From positions 18,320,501 to 18,384,500 of the forward strand of contig JAIVEN010000008.1 of the NCBI GenBank assembly GCA_026686845.1: a DNA stretch of 64,000 nt, given 5' to 3'. Every line of letters starts with the position of its first letter. The first letter of the stretch is position 1. The notes under the pieces are model-generated. The model was not told where the DNA came from. It worked only from the letters and a program-made list of their open reading frames with translations, and made no database searches. Source of the DNA: Adenanthera pavonina. Lineage: Eukaryota; Streptophyta; Magnoliopsida; Fabales; Fabaceae. This document shows, one piece after another, positions 10,640 to 21,531 of the stretch. The position numbers and the translations under genes are program-made.

Positions 10640-13016
10640 AAAATTCCTCAAGTGGCATGAAATATGATGACCAGAACATGGAGTGAATTTATTTGAATGA
10701 TTTTTGTAAAAACTTCTTTGAGAAGGCAAATTTTTTGGTAAAAAAGTAACTAAGGTTAATTTGGTAATTAGCTAAAATAATTAAGTAAGTTAATTACCCA
10801 ACCCCTCCAATTTTGTACGCCACTTTCAGCTGCTGTCCATGTGATGAATTGTCATTATTTAATTATTTTATAAGACAACTTCTTGAAGAAGTTTGTAAAA
10901 AACAAAAAGAGAGAGAGAGTAAAGTAACCAAAGTGATTAAGTGAGTTGGTATGCTTTCATTTTCTCTCACTTTGCCCGATTGGAGTGGTCTATTTTAAAG
11001 AGTTGAAAGCTTAAAAGTTTGTAGAGAAAGGAGAGCACTTGGCGTAAGTAAAAAGAGAAAAAAAAAGAAAGAAGCACACTTGAAGCCTTCAAGACCAAGT
11101 GCAAGGTAAGCCATCCTACTATTATGAGCTTCTAGTTTTAAGTAGTTTTAAGTAGCTTCATGCAGTATTTTCCTTCCTCTCTTCATGCTAAATTTCGGTC
11201 AAACCCTAGGTAGTTCAAGAAATGGGTTTTCATATAAGAGATTTAAGGGAAACCATGAACTAGTAATTAAAACAAGGATTTGGAAAGAGTAGAGATGAAA
11301 TTGCATGAAAATCATTTCTTCCTCTTTAGTGGAGGATTTTGGCCAGAATAAAGCATCATTTTAGAGTGGGAATTTTATGATTTGGATACTAAAAATGGAT
11401 TTCCCATGGTCCAAAACCTTAGGAACATGTGATGATTTCAAGTTAAAACTTGAGGATAGTTAATTGGGAAAATCTAGGGTTTTATGACACTTAATGAAGG
11501 GGCCATATGAACCAGTGGCTTAAGTGAATTTGTAATGTTATGTTTAGGTTCAAGAAAACTTAAGGAATTGTTTGGAAGAGGTACACTCAAAGGAAAAGCA
11601 AGTGGAAGCATAAAGGTAGCATTTTTCCATTATATACATTATATTGTCTTATGAATTTTTATGAACTCTGACTTGTTTGATACCATGATTAATATTTTGC
11701 GATGTCCATTGATTGATGATGAAGGGGATTGAAATCTTGGGATGCCTAATTTACAAAATGAAACTCTGCCAAAATTTTTATAAAAGTGTTATGGCATTAT
11801 ATGAATTGATGAGTTTGCTTGATGATCAATGTGAAATGTGATGATATATGTGTATGATGGTAATGCTACTAGGATTCAATAAATCTTACCCTTTCATATG
11901 CCAACCATGCTTAGGAACCAAATATGGCAACGGAGGCAAGGGAGCTATGAAGGAAAGAAAAAAAAATTGATGTTTGATGTAGAAGTTCAAGCTATGATGT
12001 TATACTTTGAAATATCATGTAAACTTGTGTATGTGCTTTTAAATTTGTACCTCAGTACTATTATGCTCCTTGAACATTATGAAATGTTAGGCATGAATTT
12101 GTATCAATGAATGACGATGTGAAAAGGTTGTGAAGCTTATCTTGCTAAGTTATAAATGGAAAGTGTCATTCTGAACACTCTAATAGGACATAGGTACTGT
12201 TCATAAGAAACAAGGCAACTAGCTCAAGAGATATACATGTTTACATGAAGCCAAAAAACACCTAATTTAGACAAGTGTACAATTTAATATGAATTTTCAA
12301 AGTTAGCAAGCAGAAAGACAGGAATGTAAAACCAAGATTTTTACTGGAATTATCATTCAACTTAAAAGACAATATAAAATCATGTAGAATCCAAAAAATT
12401 CCGTAGTTTCTATTCTTGGAAAGCTTTATGTCTCAAGAATAAAATGCCACTGATTTGAGAGAAATTGGAGCTATATAATAAGAGAAATTTATTTTTTTTC
12501 AAAGACTATTCTATTAGAGGTACAGTTTTGACCCTTAAAGGCTTAATGAAGTATCAGGCTCTGAATATATTGAATAAATGTACAAGAAAAAAATTTCTAG
12601 AAAGTAGACATTTATATCTTTCATATGATATAAATAATACAAGAATTGACTTAGGGTAAAGGGAGATATGAATTTTTAAATTTAAGGTCAAAATTCTGGG
12701 AAGTTATAAAATGACCAAATGTACAGTAAAATTTAAGTAATAAATTGTACAAATTGGCTAAGTGACTAACTTTTTCATTTTATTTCCATGTAAAAAATCT
12801 TTTTAGCTATTTTTTGAGACTTGAATCACTTTGAGATGATTTTTCTAGAATTAGTTATGAATTTTTAAAATTCATCGAGTAAAATGGATAATGCAACCAA
12901 GTCTCTAATAAAGAAACATTTGTTTTCATATTTTTATGTAATCAAATCTCTAATCATGCAATAATGAACATAATTGGAGTCTAATACATGAGAAATATGC
13001 TTGAGTTTAAGGCGTT
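10640..13016 (+). mobile_element. Probable gypsy-type LTR fragment inside element E
   Basis: The block ends GGCGTTACA at 13016, directly against element E's right LTR. GCGTTACA/GTGTTACA ends are typical of Tekay/Del-type gypsy LTRs. Landmarks run in the same order as in the solo LTR at 37504-39961 read on its minus strand: TTTTGGCC(A/G)AA near 11335, CCTTAGGAAC near 11420, and a gene-free AT-rich tail. I could not place a left end. Confidence 0.3.
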
Positions 13017-13019
13017 ACA

Positions 13020-14077
13020 CAATAAATGTTCACCTACTCAGATTAAATGATTACTTATGACAAATAATTGATTATACTGGGTATGCATTTTCTTTATAAC
13101 GTGTTTCACCATGAAATGAATTATTATTTATGTTAGAAGAAAACACTTTTAATATAGGAGAGGAGATTAAATCCATTTTCTAGCTTGCCCAAATATGAAG
13201 GAAGGACGGTAGAAACATATTTAAGAGATTTAAAACATAATCGATTTTTTTGTTAAGGTTAATCAATTATCGTGAGAGAACACAAGAATAGAAACCAAGA
13301 TAATCTATTGTATCTTCACAAAACAGATTAGGTTAGGGGAATTTTTTAAGAGAAGAGACAAAAAATAATCAATTAGAAATGCAAGTATAACCGGTTAGAA
13401 TTTAGGTAGAGAGCTATGACACTCTTTAAGGTAAGGTAACTTATTATATTTCTTGATAACACATTATATGAAGCAATATAATCAATTATGAGAAAGTAAT
13501 AATCGGTTAGAACTGAAACTGAAGCACACTTAGACAGGAACAAGACTCGATAATTGATTGTTTCAAGAGGAGGAATCGATTATATCAAAGGAGGAAAAAC
13601 TAAACTGACATAACTACTGATATAATCAATTATCTAGAGATATAATTGATTAGAGCAGAAACAAAGACATACTGATTTTGACAAGAAACTCAATAATTGA
13701 TTGCTTTGCTGAGAGTAATCGGTTATACCAGTAAGAAAGCATGAAACTAAGATGAATTGCTAGCTTAACAGATTATGTGGTTAGGGTAATCGATTATTTC
13801 TGAGACTTTACGAGACAGATAGAAATAAGGGTTGAAACTATTTCTAAACTTAAAATCTTCTAAGATATTAACCTTTTGAGCTTAGAAATTATTTGAAAGA
13901 ATTATCCATAGTTCATTTTGATCATAACTTGAACCACTTACATAATTTAACTTAGGGACATGTCTTGAGTTATCTTTGACTTGTTGACTTCTTCAATTTA
14001 ATTTCTAAGAAGTAAATATATCCCATAAAACAATATTTCTTTAGTTTTGTTATCATCAAAACATAAGAATGCTAACA
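13020..14077 (-). repeat. Element E right LTR (truncated)
   Basis: It repeats the 9433-9957 sequence with moderate divergence and then continues to the terminal GCTAACA at 14077. The TAATCGATTA-type palindrome array continues to about 13800 (for example ATAATTGATTG, AATCGATTATA, TAATCGGTTAT). Confidence 0.7.
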
Positions 14078-14082
14078 ATAAA

Positions 14083-15623
14083 AACATGATTGCTAATGCT
14101 GCATTGTAATTGTAAAATTAGCTTCAATTGAAGTACAAACAGACACTAAACTCTTCAAAACAAATAAAAAGGGTAATCATAAGTCGTTAAATCAGAGGAC
14201 TATATAACAAAAATAGGAAATCAAAATACATGTAATCAGTGAACACTTTATTTGTCTGGATGTCACATAAATAAAATTTATATAAAAATAAAAAAATTAA
14301 TTAATTAATTAATTCAGAAATTCAAAAGGATTAAAAAGCCACACAAAAAAAATCAAAATCCTTTATGATTGGCTGAATTAGTGCTTACTTTCATAGATGC
14401 ATGTTCTCAAAACAACAACAACAACAATAATAATAATATACATAATAAATAAATAATAATAAATGAAAAATAACATAAGTCAGCTAAAAATCAAAATTAA
14501 AATCAAAATTGCTCTAAAAATCCTCAAAGTTATGAAAAATTAAAGGTCCCTTCAAAATCCTCAATTCATTTTTTTAAAATGAACAATTCTCTTAATTAAA
14601 TAAAATGAATGATAATTAAAATAAAAAGGTGATGAGATAAAAAAGAGAAGGCAAAGTAGGGCTAGGGTTGAAATTTGAGCTGAGTCGAAAGGGCCAAATC
14701 TTCCAACCCCAAAACCCAAGCAATAAAATAATTAAAAAAAAAAGAAAAGAGGGAAGGAAAGAAGGAATTGGGCTAACTAAAGCCCAATGCTGACGAATAG
14801 GGGGAGCCTTGTGTGAGACTGAGAATTAGGCTAACTAAAGCCCAATGCTCTAACTCTGAAGAACAGAAGGAGTTGTATGCGAGCCTACTTATGAGGGAGA
14901 CTCAGGCATGAGATAAAGAAGGCGAGAAAGGAAGTTAAGGAAAATATGGTCCTAACCCGAGCAAACGCAAGAGGGCAGCGAGAACTCAAAGGTAAAAAAG
15001 ACAAAGAAATTCCTCCATCATTTTGTACCCTGTTACAGCAGAGTAGTGGAGATGAAGGTATTTGGGGATGAAGGCAATTGGGACAAACAAGCAAAGCAGA
15101 GGACGAACAAAATTTAGGTGAGAGGATAAGAGGCAGTAAACATGCGCTTGGGATGCTCTGCTTCTTCCACTCGCGGAGACCCTATAAGAAGCAAAAAACA
15201 ATTGGAAAGGGGGCAGTGAAAAAAACCCAAGGAGAGGGTCGAGAGAGAAAAATTATAGGAGGCTGAAAAAAGCCTAGAATTGGAGAGGTGAAGGAAATTG
15301 CACTGAAGAAAGAGAGCGAAAACCCTAGGAAGAAGGAAGAATTGAACTGAAATTAAAGAAGAGAAAGGAGAGCAACTGAAAAAATCTAATTCAAAGGAAG
15401 AAAAACATAGTCAAAACAGGCATTGTGAAGAGGAGGTCTGAGGACTAGCTTCAAGTTGTTGATTTCTCTCTACAGCTGTGACCGCTGAGGATACAAGAGG
15501 AATTGGAAAGCAAGTGATAGGTCTTTGGTTCGGTATAAATTTCTTCACAGTCTTGAATCTTTCCATCGCTTCCAAATGATGTCTTGTTCTCTTAATACCT
15601 GTGATTCTGCCCCATGGTTAATT
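14083..15623. other. Gene-free stretch, purine-rich in its second half
   Basis: AT-rich at first, with a (TTAA)n run near 14300. From about 14640 it is purine-rich. GGCTAACTAAAGCCCAATGCT occurs twice about 58 bases apart (near 14772 and 14830). I recognise no coding exon. It may be another old LTR. Confidence 0.35.
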
Positions 15624-16297
15624 TGTTAGCATAGAGAGGCAATATAATAGCCTAAGTCTTACCTAAGGACACTATCTTTAAGAGTTATTCTACCACAGAT
15701 GAAGGCAGCAACTCTCTAGGATTAAATGAACTCGTCTCACAGTAAGCAAGGAGTAGAACAATAAGAAATAAAAGAAAAACTCAGAAAGAAAGGAAAAGGG
15801 AGAACCTGAAGGCTGTATGTCCTGAAGGTGCAAAATGACATGGTATACATAGGCAGAGCACCAAGGCTAACTGCTGGTTAGCAATAAAGGTGTATATTAC
15901 ATAACATTGAGGAACATATACGGTGACTTCAATGGTAGGATAACAACGTCTCCACTATCCATAACCACAACCAACATTCATGAATTTATAACCGTAGCCA
16001 TTAAACATCAAAATATTCTGGAAAGCGGTTACAACCTCAGACGGTTACAATTCTACCTAAAAAAATAAAGCTCGAACAACAAGTGTCCAATACCATATTT
16101 ATCTTACCGAGGTGGTGAATTATCATATTTGAACTAATTTTAAATATGTTGGCTTGTTGTTGAGTGTACGAGCCCCCTCTTCTCGGTAGCCCATTTACTT
16201 GCTCACTAAGCTATCTTAATATTTATACATTAAGCCTTCATTCATTTGAACCATGTGAGACTTCATTTCTTTTGACACATGCTCGAATATTCCAACA
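15624..16297 (-). repeat. Element B 3' LTR
   Basis: Read on minus it starts TGTTGGAATATTCGAGCATG directly after a polypurine tract and ends GCTAACA, giving TG..CA ends and a length of 674 bases, plausible for a copia LTR. The right end is fixed by the PPT. The left end is inferred from the TG/CA rule, since the matching 5' LTR is absent and no TSD can be checked. Confidence 0.5.
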
Positions 16298-16312
16298 ATC
16301 CCCCACATGCAT
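16298..16312 (-). other. Element B polypurine tract
   Basis: The minus strand reads GCATGTGGGGGAT immediately before the LTR start TGTTGGAA. This is the plus-strand primer site of a copia-type element. Confidence 0.6.
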
Positions 16313-16369
16313 CAAAAGAAATTATCATCTGAGTTATGAGTATAACCTTTTAGAATCTGGTGTCTTTTG

Positions 16370-18028
16370 TGTTAGATTAGCTAGCTTCCCAAGAGGGGGT
16401 AAATTGGGAAGATTAAAAATTTTCTGCACAATATAAAGAAGGTGAAGAAAGCAATATATGATGATTAAACAGAGTATAAACAAATAACTGTAAAGGTGAC
16501 AATATAGAGAAGAAGACTCAGAAAATTTATCCTAGCTCGGTCTCTCCATTTGACCTACGTCCAGTCCCCAAGTCGCCACTTGAGATTTTCCACTATTATG
16601 CAAGAATTCAGTGGGTTTCTTGCAAATGCCTCAGTACAAGGATGTTGCTCTGTTTCTAGAACTTCACTCAATCACTCTATACACTCTTACAAAGTGCTTC
16701 CCAATCCCTTGTGATATCTCCTCACAAGAAAATATATCTTCCAGATGAAGATAAAATTGTTTACAAAGAATAAACTCTCTTAAATAGAGTGAATATGAAA
16801 GTTTGAGTACAAATATTAAAGTGAGAGAGTAAGAAACTTTGAGTAGAAGATTTGGCAGAATTTCAGTATATATAATGTTCAAATCGTTACCCACAACTTC
16901 AAATGATATTATATTTATAGATTTAGGTCTCAAATATCCATTAGAGACAAAATCTATCCGTTAGAGAAGTTATCCAACGGTTATTCTGAAAAACTATCTG
17001 TTAGCCAACCGCATTTAATGCTTCTAACATATTGAAATTCGAATTTTGGTTGGTCAACAGACGAATTTCACAGAAATCGAAGGTTAACAGCTTGAACGTC
17101 GAATGCCCGAAGTTCGTCTGTCATGAAGTGAAATTCAAATTTTGATATTTGGAAAATGTTTCTGTGTTATGACATACGAATTTTCAAGTAGAAAGTTTTT
17201 CTGTTAAGTGTGAACAGTATTTTCAATTTGCTATAGTGCCTTCGAAATTTGAATTTTGGAACCCCAAAATTCGTCTGTCCATAGCTGATTTACAAGGCTC
17301 AGTAGTTCATATAGTTCAAAATTTGAATTTTCAAAGGGCAAAGTTCGTCTGTCAGAGAGACCTCTTTTCAAACTAACTTCAAAATTCGAATTTATAAATA
17401 CTGTCATCCGTATGTCAACATATCATTCTAATAGACTCACAAGCTTAGTTTCTGAAATTCAAATTTTCATGTTCAAAGTTTGTTTGTCAGTGAAAAACTT
17501 TGAAATCCATTCTAAACTTGGTTTCAGATGAACTTTGGCATAATTTCAGACGAATTTCTTTAGTTTTCATAAGTTTTATTTTGTCTGAAATTCGAATTTT
17601 CAGAGCCCAAAGCTCGTCTATTGCTTAAAGCTCCTTTCAGACACATATGAAAATTCAAATTTTCCTAAGTTAAAATTCGTCTGTCAGAGAACCATCTCCT
17701 TAGACTTATTCAGTTTAAATACGAAATTCGAATTTTCAAAGCCAAAGTTCGAATTTCCAAGATGACAGTTTAATATAAACCTTTCAAACTTTGTCTGTTG
17801 GTGAGTGTTTTTCAAATATTCCATGATTTAACATAGAATCAAGGTTTTAAAACATCTTTTTACCAAATCAAAGTCTTTTACTCAAATAAAACACTACTAA
17901 ACAACCTACATCTATTCTTGCACAGATTCTTCAGAATTTCTTCACTTGAATTCTTTTGGGCACCTTTGATATCTTTATTCCAAGCTCTTGAAGGTTGGTT
18001 TGGAATCATCAAAACTCTGGATCCAACA
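16370..18028 (-). repeat. Element A 3' LTR
   Basis: 1659 bases, TG..CA ended, beginning on minus with TGTTGGATCCAGAG and ending GCTAATCTAACA. A TATA box (TATAAATA on minus) lies at 16912-16919. The U3 part, about 17030-17790, is filled with AAATTCGAATTT palindromes and TTCGTCTGT/ACAGACGAA motifs. Confidence 0.9.
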
Positions 18029-18050
18029 TTCTCCCCCTTTTTGATGATGA
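18029..18050 (-). other. Element A polypurine tract
   Basis: The minus strand reads CATCATCAAAAAGGGGGAGAA directly before the 3' LTR start. This is the canonical plant copia PPT. Confidence 0.9.
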
Positions 18051-18347
18051 CAAAATAACTTACAAACTAGATTAGTACTTGGGTTTGCTTTAACAAGCTC
18101 CCCCTTAACATATGCATTATATTTCAAAAGATATCATATATAGTAGATCATGTGAAGAGATTTAAAGAATAATAAGAACAGATCATTGCAACCAAGGAAT
18201 TCTTTCATTTAATCAAATGTTGCTTTACAGAAATCAATTTAAGCAAAGTTCTTCGAAATACACAAAACAAATACAAAACACAAACAATCATAACAAACAT
18301 CTAAGACAAAATGCAGCACTACAAGAGGACTCAAGCCTAAATTCTAA

Positions 18348-20533
18348 TCACTTCTTCTTTGGCTTGGTCTTCTTGCTATAAGTCTTTCCAGATGGCTTAG
18401 TAGCAGATTTTCCAGTTTGCTTACTCTTCTCCCCCTTTTTGGCATCATCAGGAAGGTGAACAAAATCAGCCGGAGGAGGGATCTAAGAAATTGGAATAGC
18501 TTTGAGGGGCACAGGATCAAAAGGGAGATCCGGTTCAACTGAGGGAGGATGCTCAGAAGGCTCAGTGCTAGGATCCTCATCATCAGAGACCTCAAGCAGC
18601 TCTTGTACCTTTTGTCTGGAAAGTGCCAATTGAGCCCTTTGTTCTTCTAAAAGACCATATGCAGTGAGAGATGAAGGAGCAGGGTCATTAGAACAGAACA
18701 TTTCTTCGAGCCTTCTTCTCTAAGCTTGCAAGAGAACATTACGAGCAATAGCTTCAAAATCAACAACAGGCACAATGCTTCTTTCTTTATTGCTGGCAAC
18801 CTCTAACATTGATGAAGTAGAAATGGCTGCCACTAGTCTTTCTACTTGCTCAGATTCTTGAGTAGAAAGAATTGAATCCTAAGCATCTTCTAGAATGGGC
18901 TCATGAGGGCCTGTTTCCTGAGGTCCTTCTACCTCCATGCCATAGTCCAAGGGAGGACCAAGACTTGGTGTCCTCATTGTATCAGCAGCCTCAGTATCAT
19001 CTTCATCATCATGCTCAGAGGAGGCTAGCTCGAATGGCCTTGGAAGCTCAGGAGTTGGAGACTGAACAGGCATAGAGAACCCTGGCTGAGGTGGAGCTGA
19101 TGTGGTCAGAATTGCACTCCGAATATCTTCATAGGCATCAGTAATCACTTTCATGTTCTTTGCCAACTGGTGAATCTGATCTTGTAGATGAGCAAACTTG
19201 GCATTTTACTCATCCCTGATGTTAAGAATGAATGTAAACAGGTTGTCATACAACTCAGTGATCATGGTTGGCCTGGCATAAGAGGAGGGAGTAGATGGAA
19301 TGTGAGTAGGCTTGGATGGAGATGGCACAGGCAGAGAAGGCTATGGTGTAGGTCTGGCAGGAGCCTCAGAAGTACCTTCTTGCTGTTGAGAGGCACCTTC
19401 AACAAAGAAAAGATCTTCAAATTTTCCTATGCCTTTCCTAATCCATCTTCCTTCATTTCTTTCAATCCCTATCCTTTGAAGTTCCTCCTCCTTGATGATC
19501 TCAGTGGGTTTCCCTTTCCCCTTCTTAAGATGCTGAATTCTAGCATATTGCAGAATTCTGGAAATAATTGCTGCATAGGGGAGTGTGGAGTCCTTCCTCT
19601 GATCTCTTGCCTTGATCATGCGTTGAAGTATGATATGTCTCATGTTGAAGAGCTTTCCACGCATGATTGCTGCCATCACATGTGTCTCTGCCCTTGTGAT
19701 CAGGCTGAAGCTACCTCTTTTATTGAATATGATCCTAGACACTATGTAGTATAGGATCCTTACTTGAGCACTGAGGTCTGTGGGCTTCAGCAAGTTTATG
19801 GTTGGCCTATTATCCCTTCTTCTGAACAAAGTGTTCAGGATTGTGCTCTCCTTGTAGTTCAGAAATGGGCCACCTTCTTCATTAGCAGTATCTGCCTCAT
19901 CCATATATCTATAGGTAGTGATGTCAATCTTGAGACCATCTTGCCCTGGGATTTCCAGCACTTCATTGAGAGTCTCATCTGTGAGCCAGATGGTCCTTGA
20001 TCTCAGATTGACCTCCCACTTCTTCTTCTTGCTGTTGTACTTTAAGGAGGCATACCATGTCTTTATCACTTCATCATCATACCTCTCCAATATCTCTAAC
20101 AGATTCTTATATCTGAGCATCCATATTCCAACATCAAAACTGTTAGAGACCAAGAATTCTTCCAAGTTCACACAATGAGGTTTGTTTACCTTTTTATTGG
20201 CAAACTTGGTTGAGTATTCTTCCTGAATCTGTGGAGTGCTCCATAATGGCAGTGTAGTAAGTTGATATTCTCCAGGTTCAGTACTGGAGGAGGAAGTAGA
20301 AGCAACAGTCTCAGCAGTAGCAGGAACAGGGACTGAAGGTTCTGCTTTCTTCGAGGAAGAGGGTCCAGCTTTCTTTGATTCACCCTTTGGTGTAGTTTTC
20401 TGACGTTTGTTTCCTTGCTTGATTCGGCCTTTCTTGTTAGTTTTTTGCTCTCCTTGGTAGCACATTGTGATTTGACCGTCCTCTTTGGTTGTGCTTCTCC
20501 TTTTCCAGCTTCAGGATTCTTTACTCTTGCCAT
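18348..20533 (-). pseudogene. Element A additional ORF (aORF), sense, downstream of pol
   Basis: It starts MARVKNPEAGKGEA at 20533 and ends KKTKPKKK at the TGA at 18348-18350, about 728 codons. Regions in order are a Lys-rich N-terminus (~1-95); a conserved globular part (~100-330, with FLVSNSFDVGIWMLRYKN, SRTIWLTDETLNEVLEIPG and KARDQRKDSTLPYAAIISR) resembling the 'putative plant transposon protein' domain; a coiled-coil-like stretch (DEQNAKFAHLQDQIHQLAKN); an acidic Pro/Ser-rich region; and a basic tail. There is no signal peptide or membrane segment, so it is not envelope-like. A frameshift lies near 20410-20460. TAG or TAA replaces CAG or CAA at several places (for example 19341-19343). 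The same ORF lies behind pol in elements C and D. Its role is unknown. Nucleic-acid binding is an inference from charge. Confidence 0.8.
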
Positions 20534-20699
20534 TTCCGTGGATAAATATTTCAGAATGAAGCAAGGATTGGGTTTATAGGGTGTGAAAATCAGTTTAAAT
20601 GGTGGGAGATGAAGATTTTCGGTCAGAATTTAAGAGCATTGATGAGAGGATTTGAATAGACTCAGAGAGGGAAAGACTAGGATTATGTCTGTTCAGTTG

Positions 20700-21340
20700 A
20701 AAACCATCGGTTTTAACGTAAGTAACCGCCTGACAGACGAATTTTGAGGGTTCAAAATTCAAACTTCGAGTAGTTAAAAGTTAAACCATTCAGCAAAGCT
20801 TACTGACAGACGAATTTTCTTCAGAAAGTTCATCTGACAGTGGCTTGGTTCAAGCAACACAAGATAAACAGACGAACTTTGTTTCAACAAAGTTCAAATT
20901 TTGAAGAGTTAACAACAAGTAGCAATCAAATCAACAAACAACAGACGAATTATGCATATAAACATTCATCTTTCAGAGATTCAACATTAAGAGCAAGTTT
21001 CAACAGACAAATTTTGAATATGAAATTCAAATTTCTTTACTTTGTAAAGATTTTCCAACATTCGTATGTTAAGAAATAATCATTTGCATGATTATCATGT
21101 TGGACAAACATAACTTTGAAATTTTTACTTTTGAAAATTTGAATTTTCAAGGTCCAACAGACAAATTTTGAGGTATCAACAAGAACTGTTTCAACGTATA
21201 ACAGGCTGAAGTTCGTCTGTTGGGCATCCAAATTCGAATGTTGACCATGCTAACTTATTCAAAACCTTAGTTTTTCAAGGAAATTTGTCTAACATACAAT
21301 TAATATATGAATTTCAACTTTAAAAACCTATAGAATGGAT
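20700..21340 (-). repeat. Palindrome/CAGACGAA array in element A pol-aORF spacer
   Basis: The gap between the end of pol and the aORF start repeats the motifs of the LTR: CAGACGAATTTT, AAAGTTCATCTGACAG, GAAATTCAAATTTC, AAATTTGAATTTTC and AAGTTCGTCTGTTGG. They come in the same alternating style as in U3. Its position directly upstream of the aORF start suggests a second regulatory region. This is inference. Confidence 0.6.
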
Positions 21341-21531
21341 CCAGAAATTCAGAATTATTGTCATTTTCTTCACTTTTTGATTGTTCCATTCTGGTGTGCT
21401 CCATTTTTCAGATTTATTGCCATTGCATCTCATGAGGAGCATCTGCAACTTAAATTAAACTCACTCTGATGCTAAAGTTAGAATTAATTTAATGTTGGAA
21501 GATCTAAAAATAGAATTGCACACGGATTTAC

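Larger units (their letters stand above)
8816..14077 (-). mobile_element. Element E: gutted Sirevirus-like LTR element with matching TSD
   Basis: The outer ends are TGTTGATGTGGC at 8816 and GCTAACA at 14077, and ATAAA flanks both sides (8811-8815, 14078-14082), so this is one insertion. The left end shares the CCTAAGAGGGG-GTGAATT signature of element A's LTR end. The right end, read on minus, begins TGTTAGCATTCTTATGTTTTGATGATAAC, typical of this copia group. About 525 bases are present twice (about 9433-9957 and 13020-13541). This is expected if 8816-9957 is a truncated left LTR and 13020-14077 a truncated right LTR, implying a full LTR near 1.68 kb. The 3-kb interior has no copia coding sequence and appears to be foreign DNA. 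Confidence 0.75.

Noticed and set aside
18348..20533. Envelope gene of an endogenous retrovirus-like element
   Set aside because: No signal peptide, no transmembrane helix and no fusion-peptide-like stretch. The protein is charged and coiled-coil-like.
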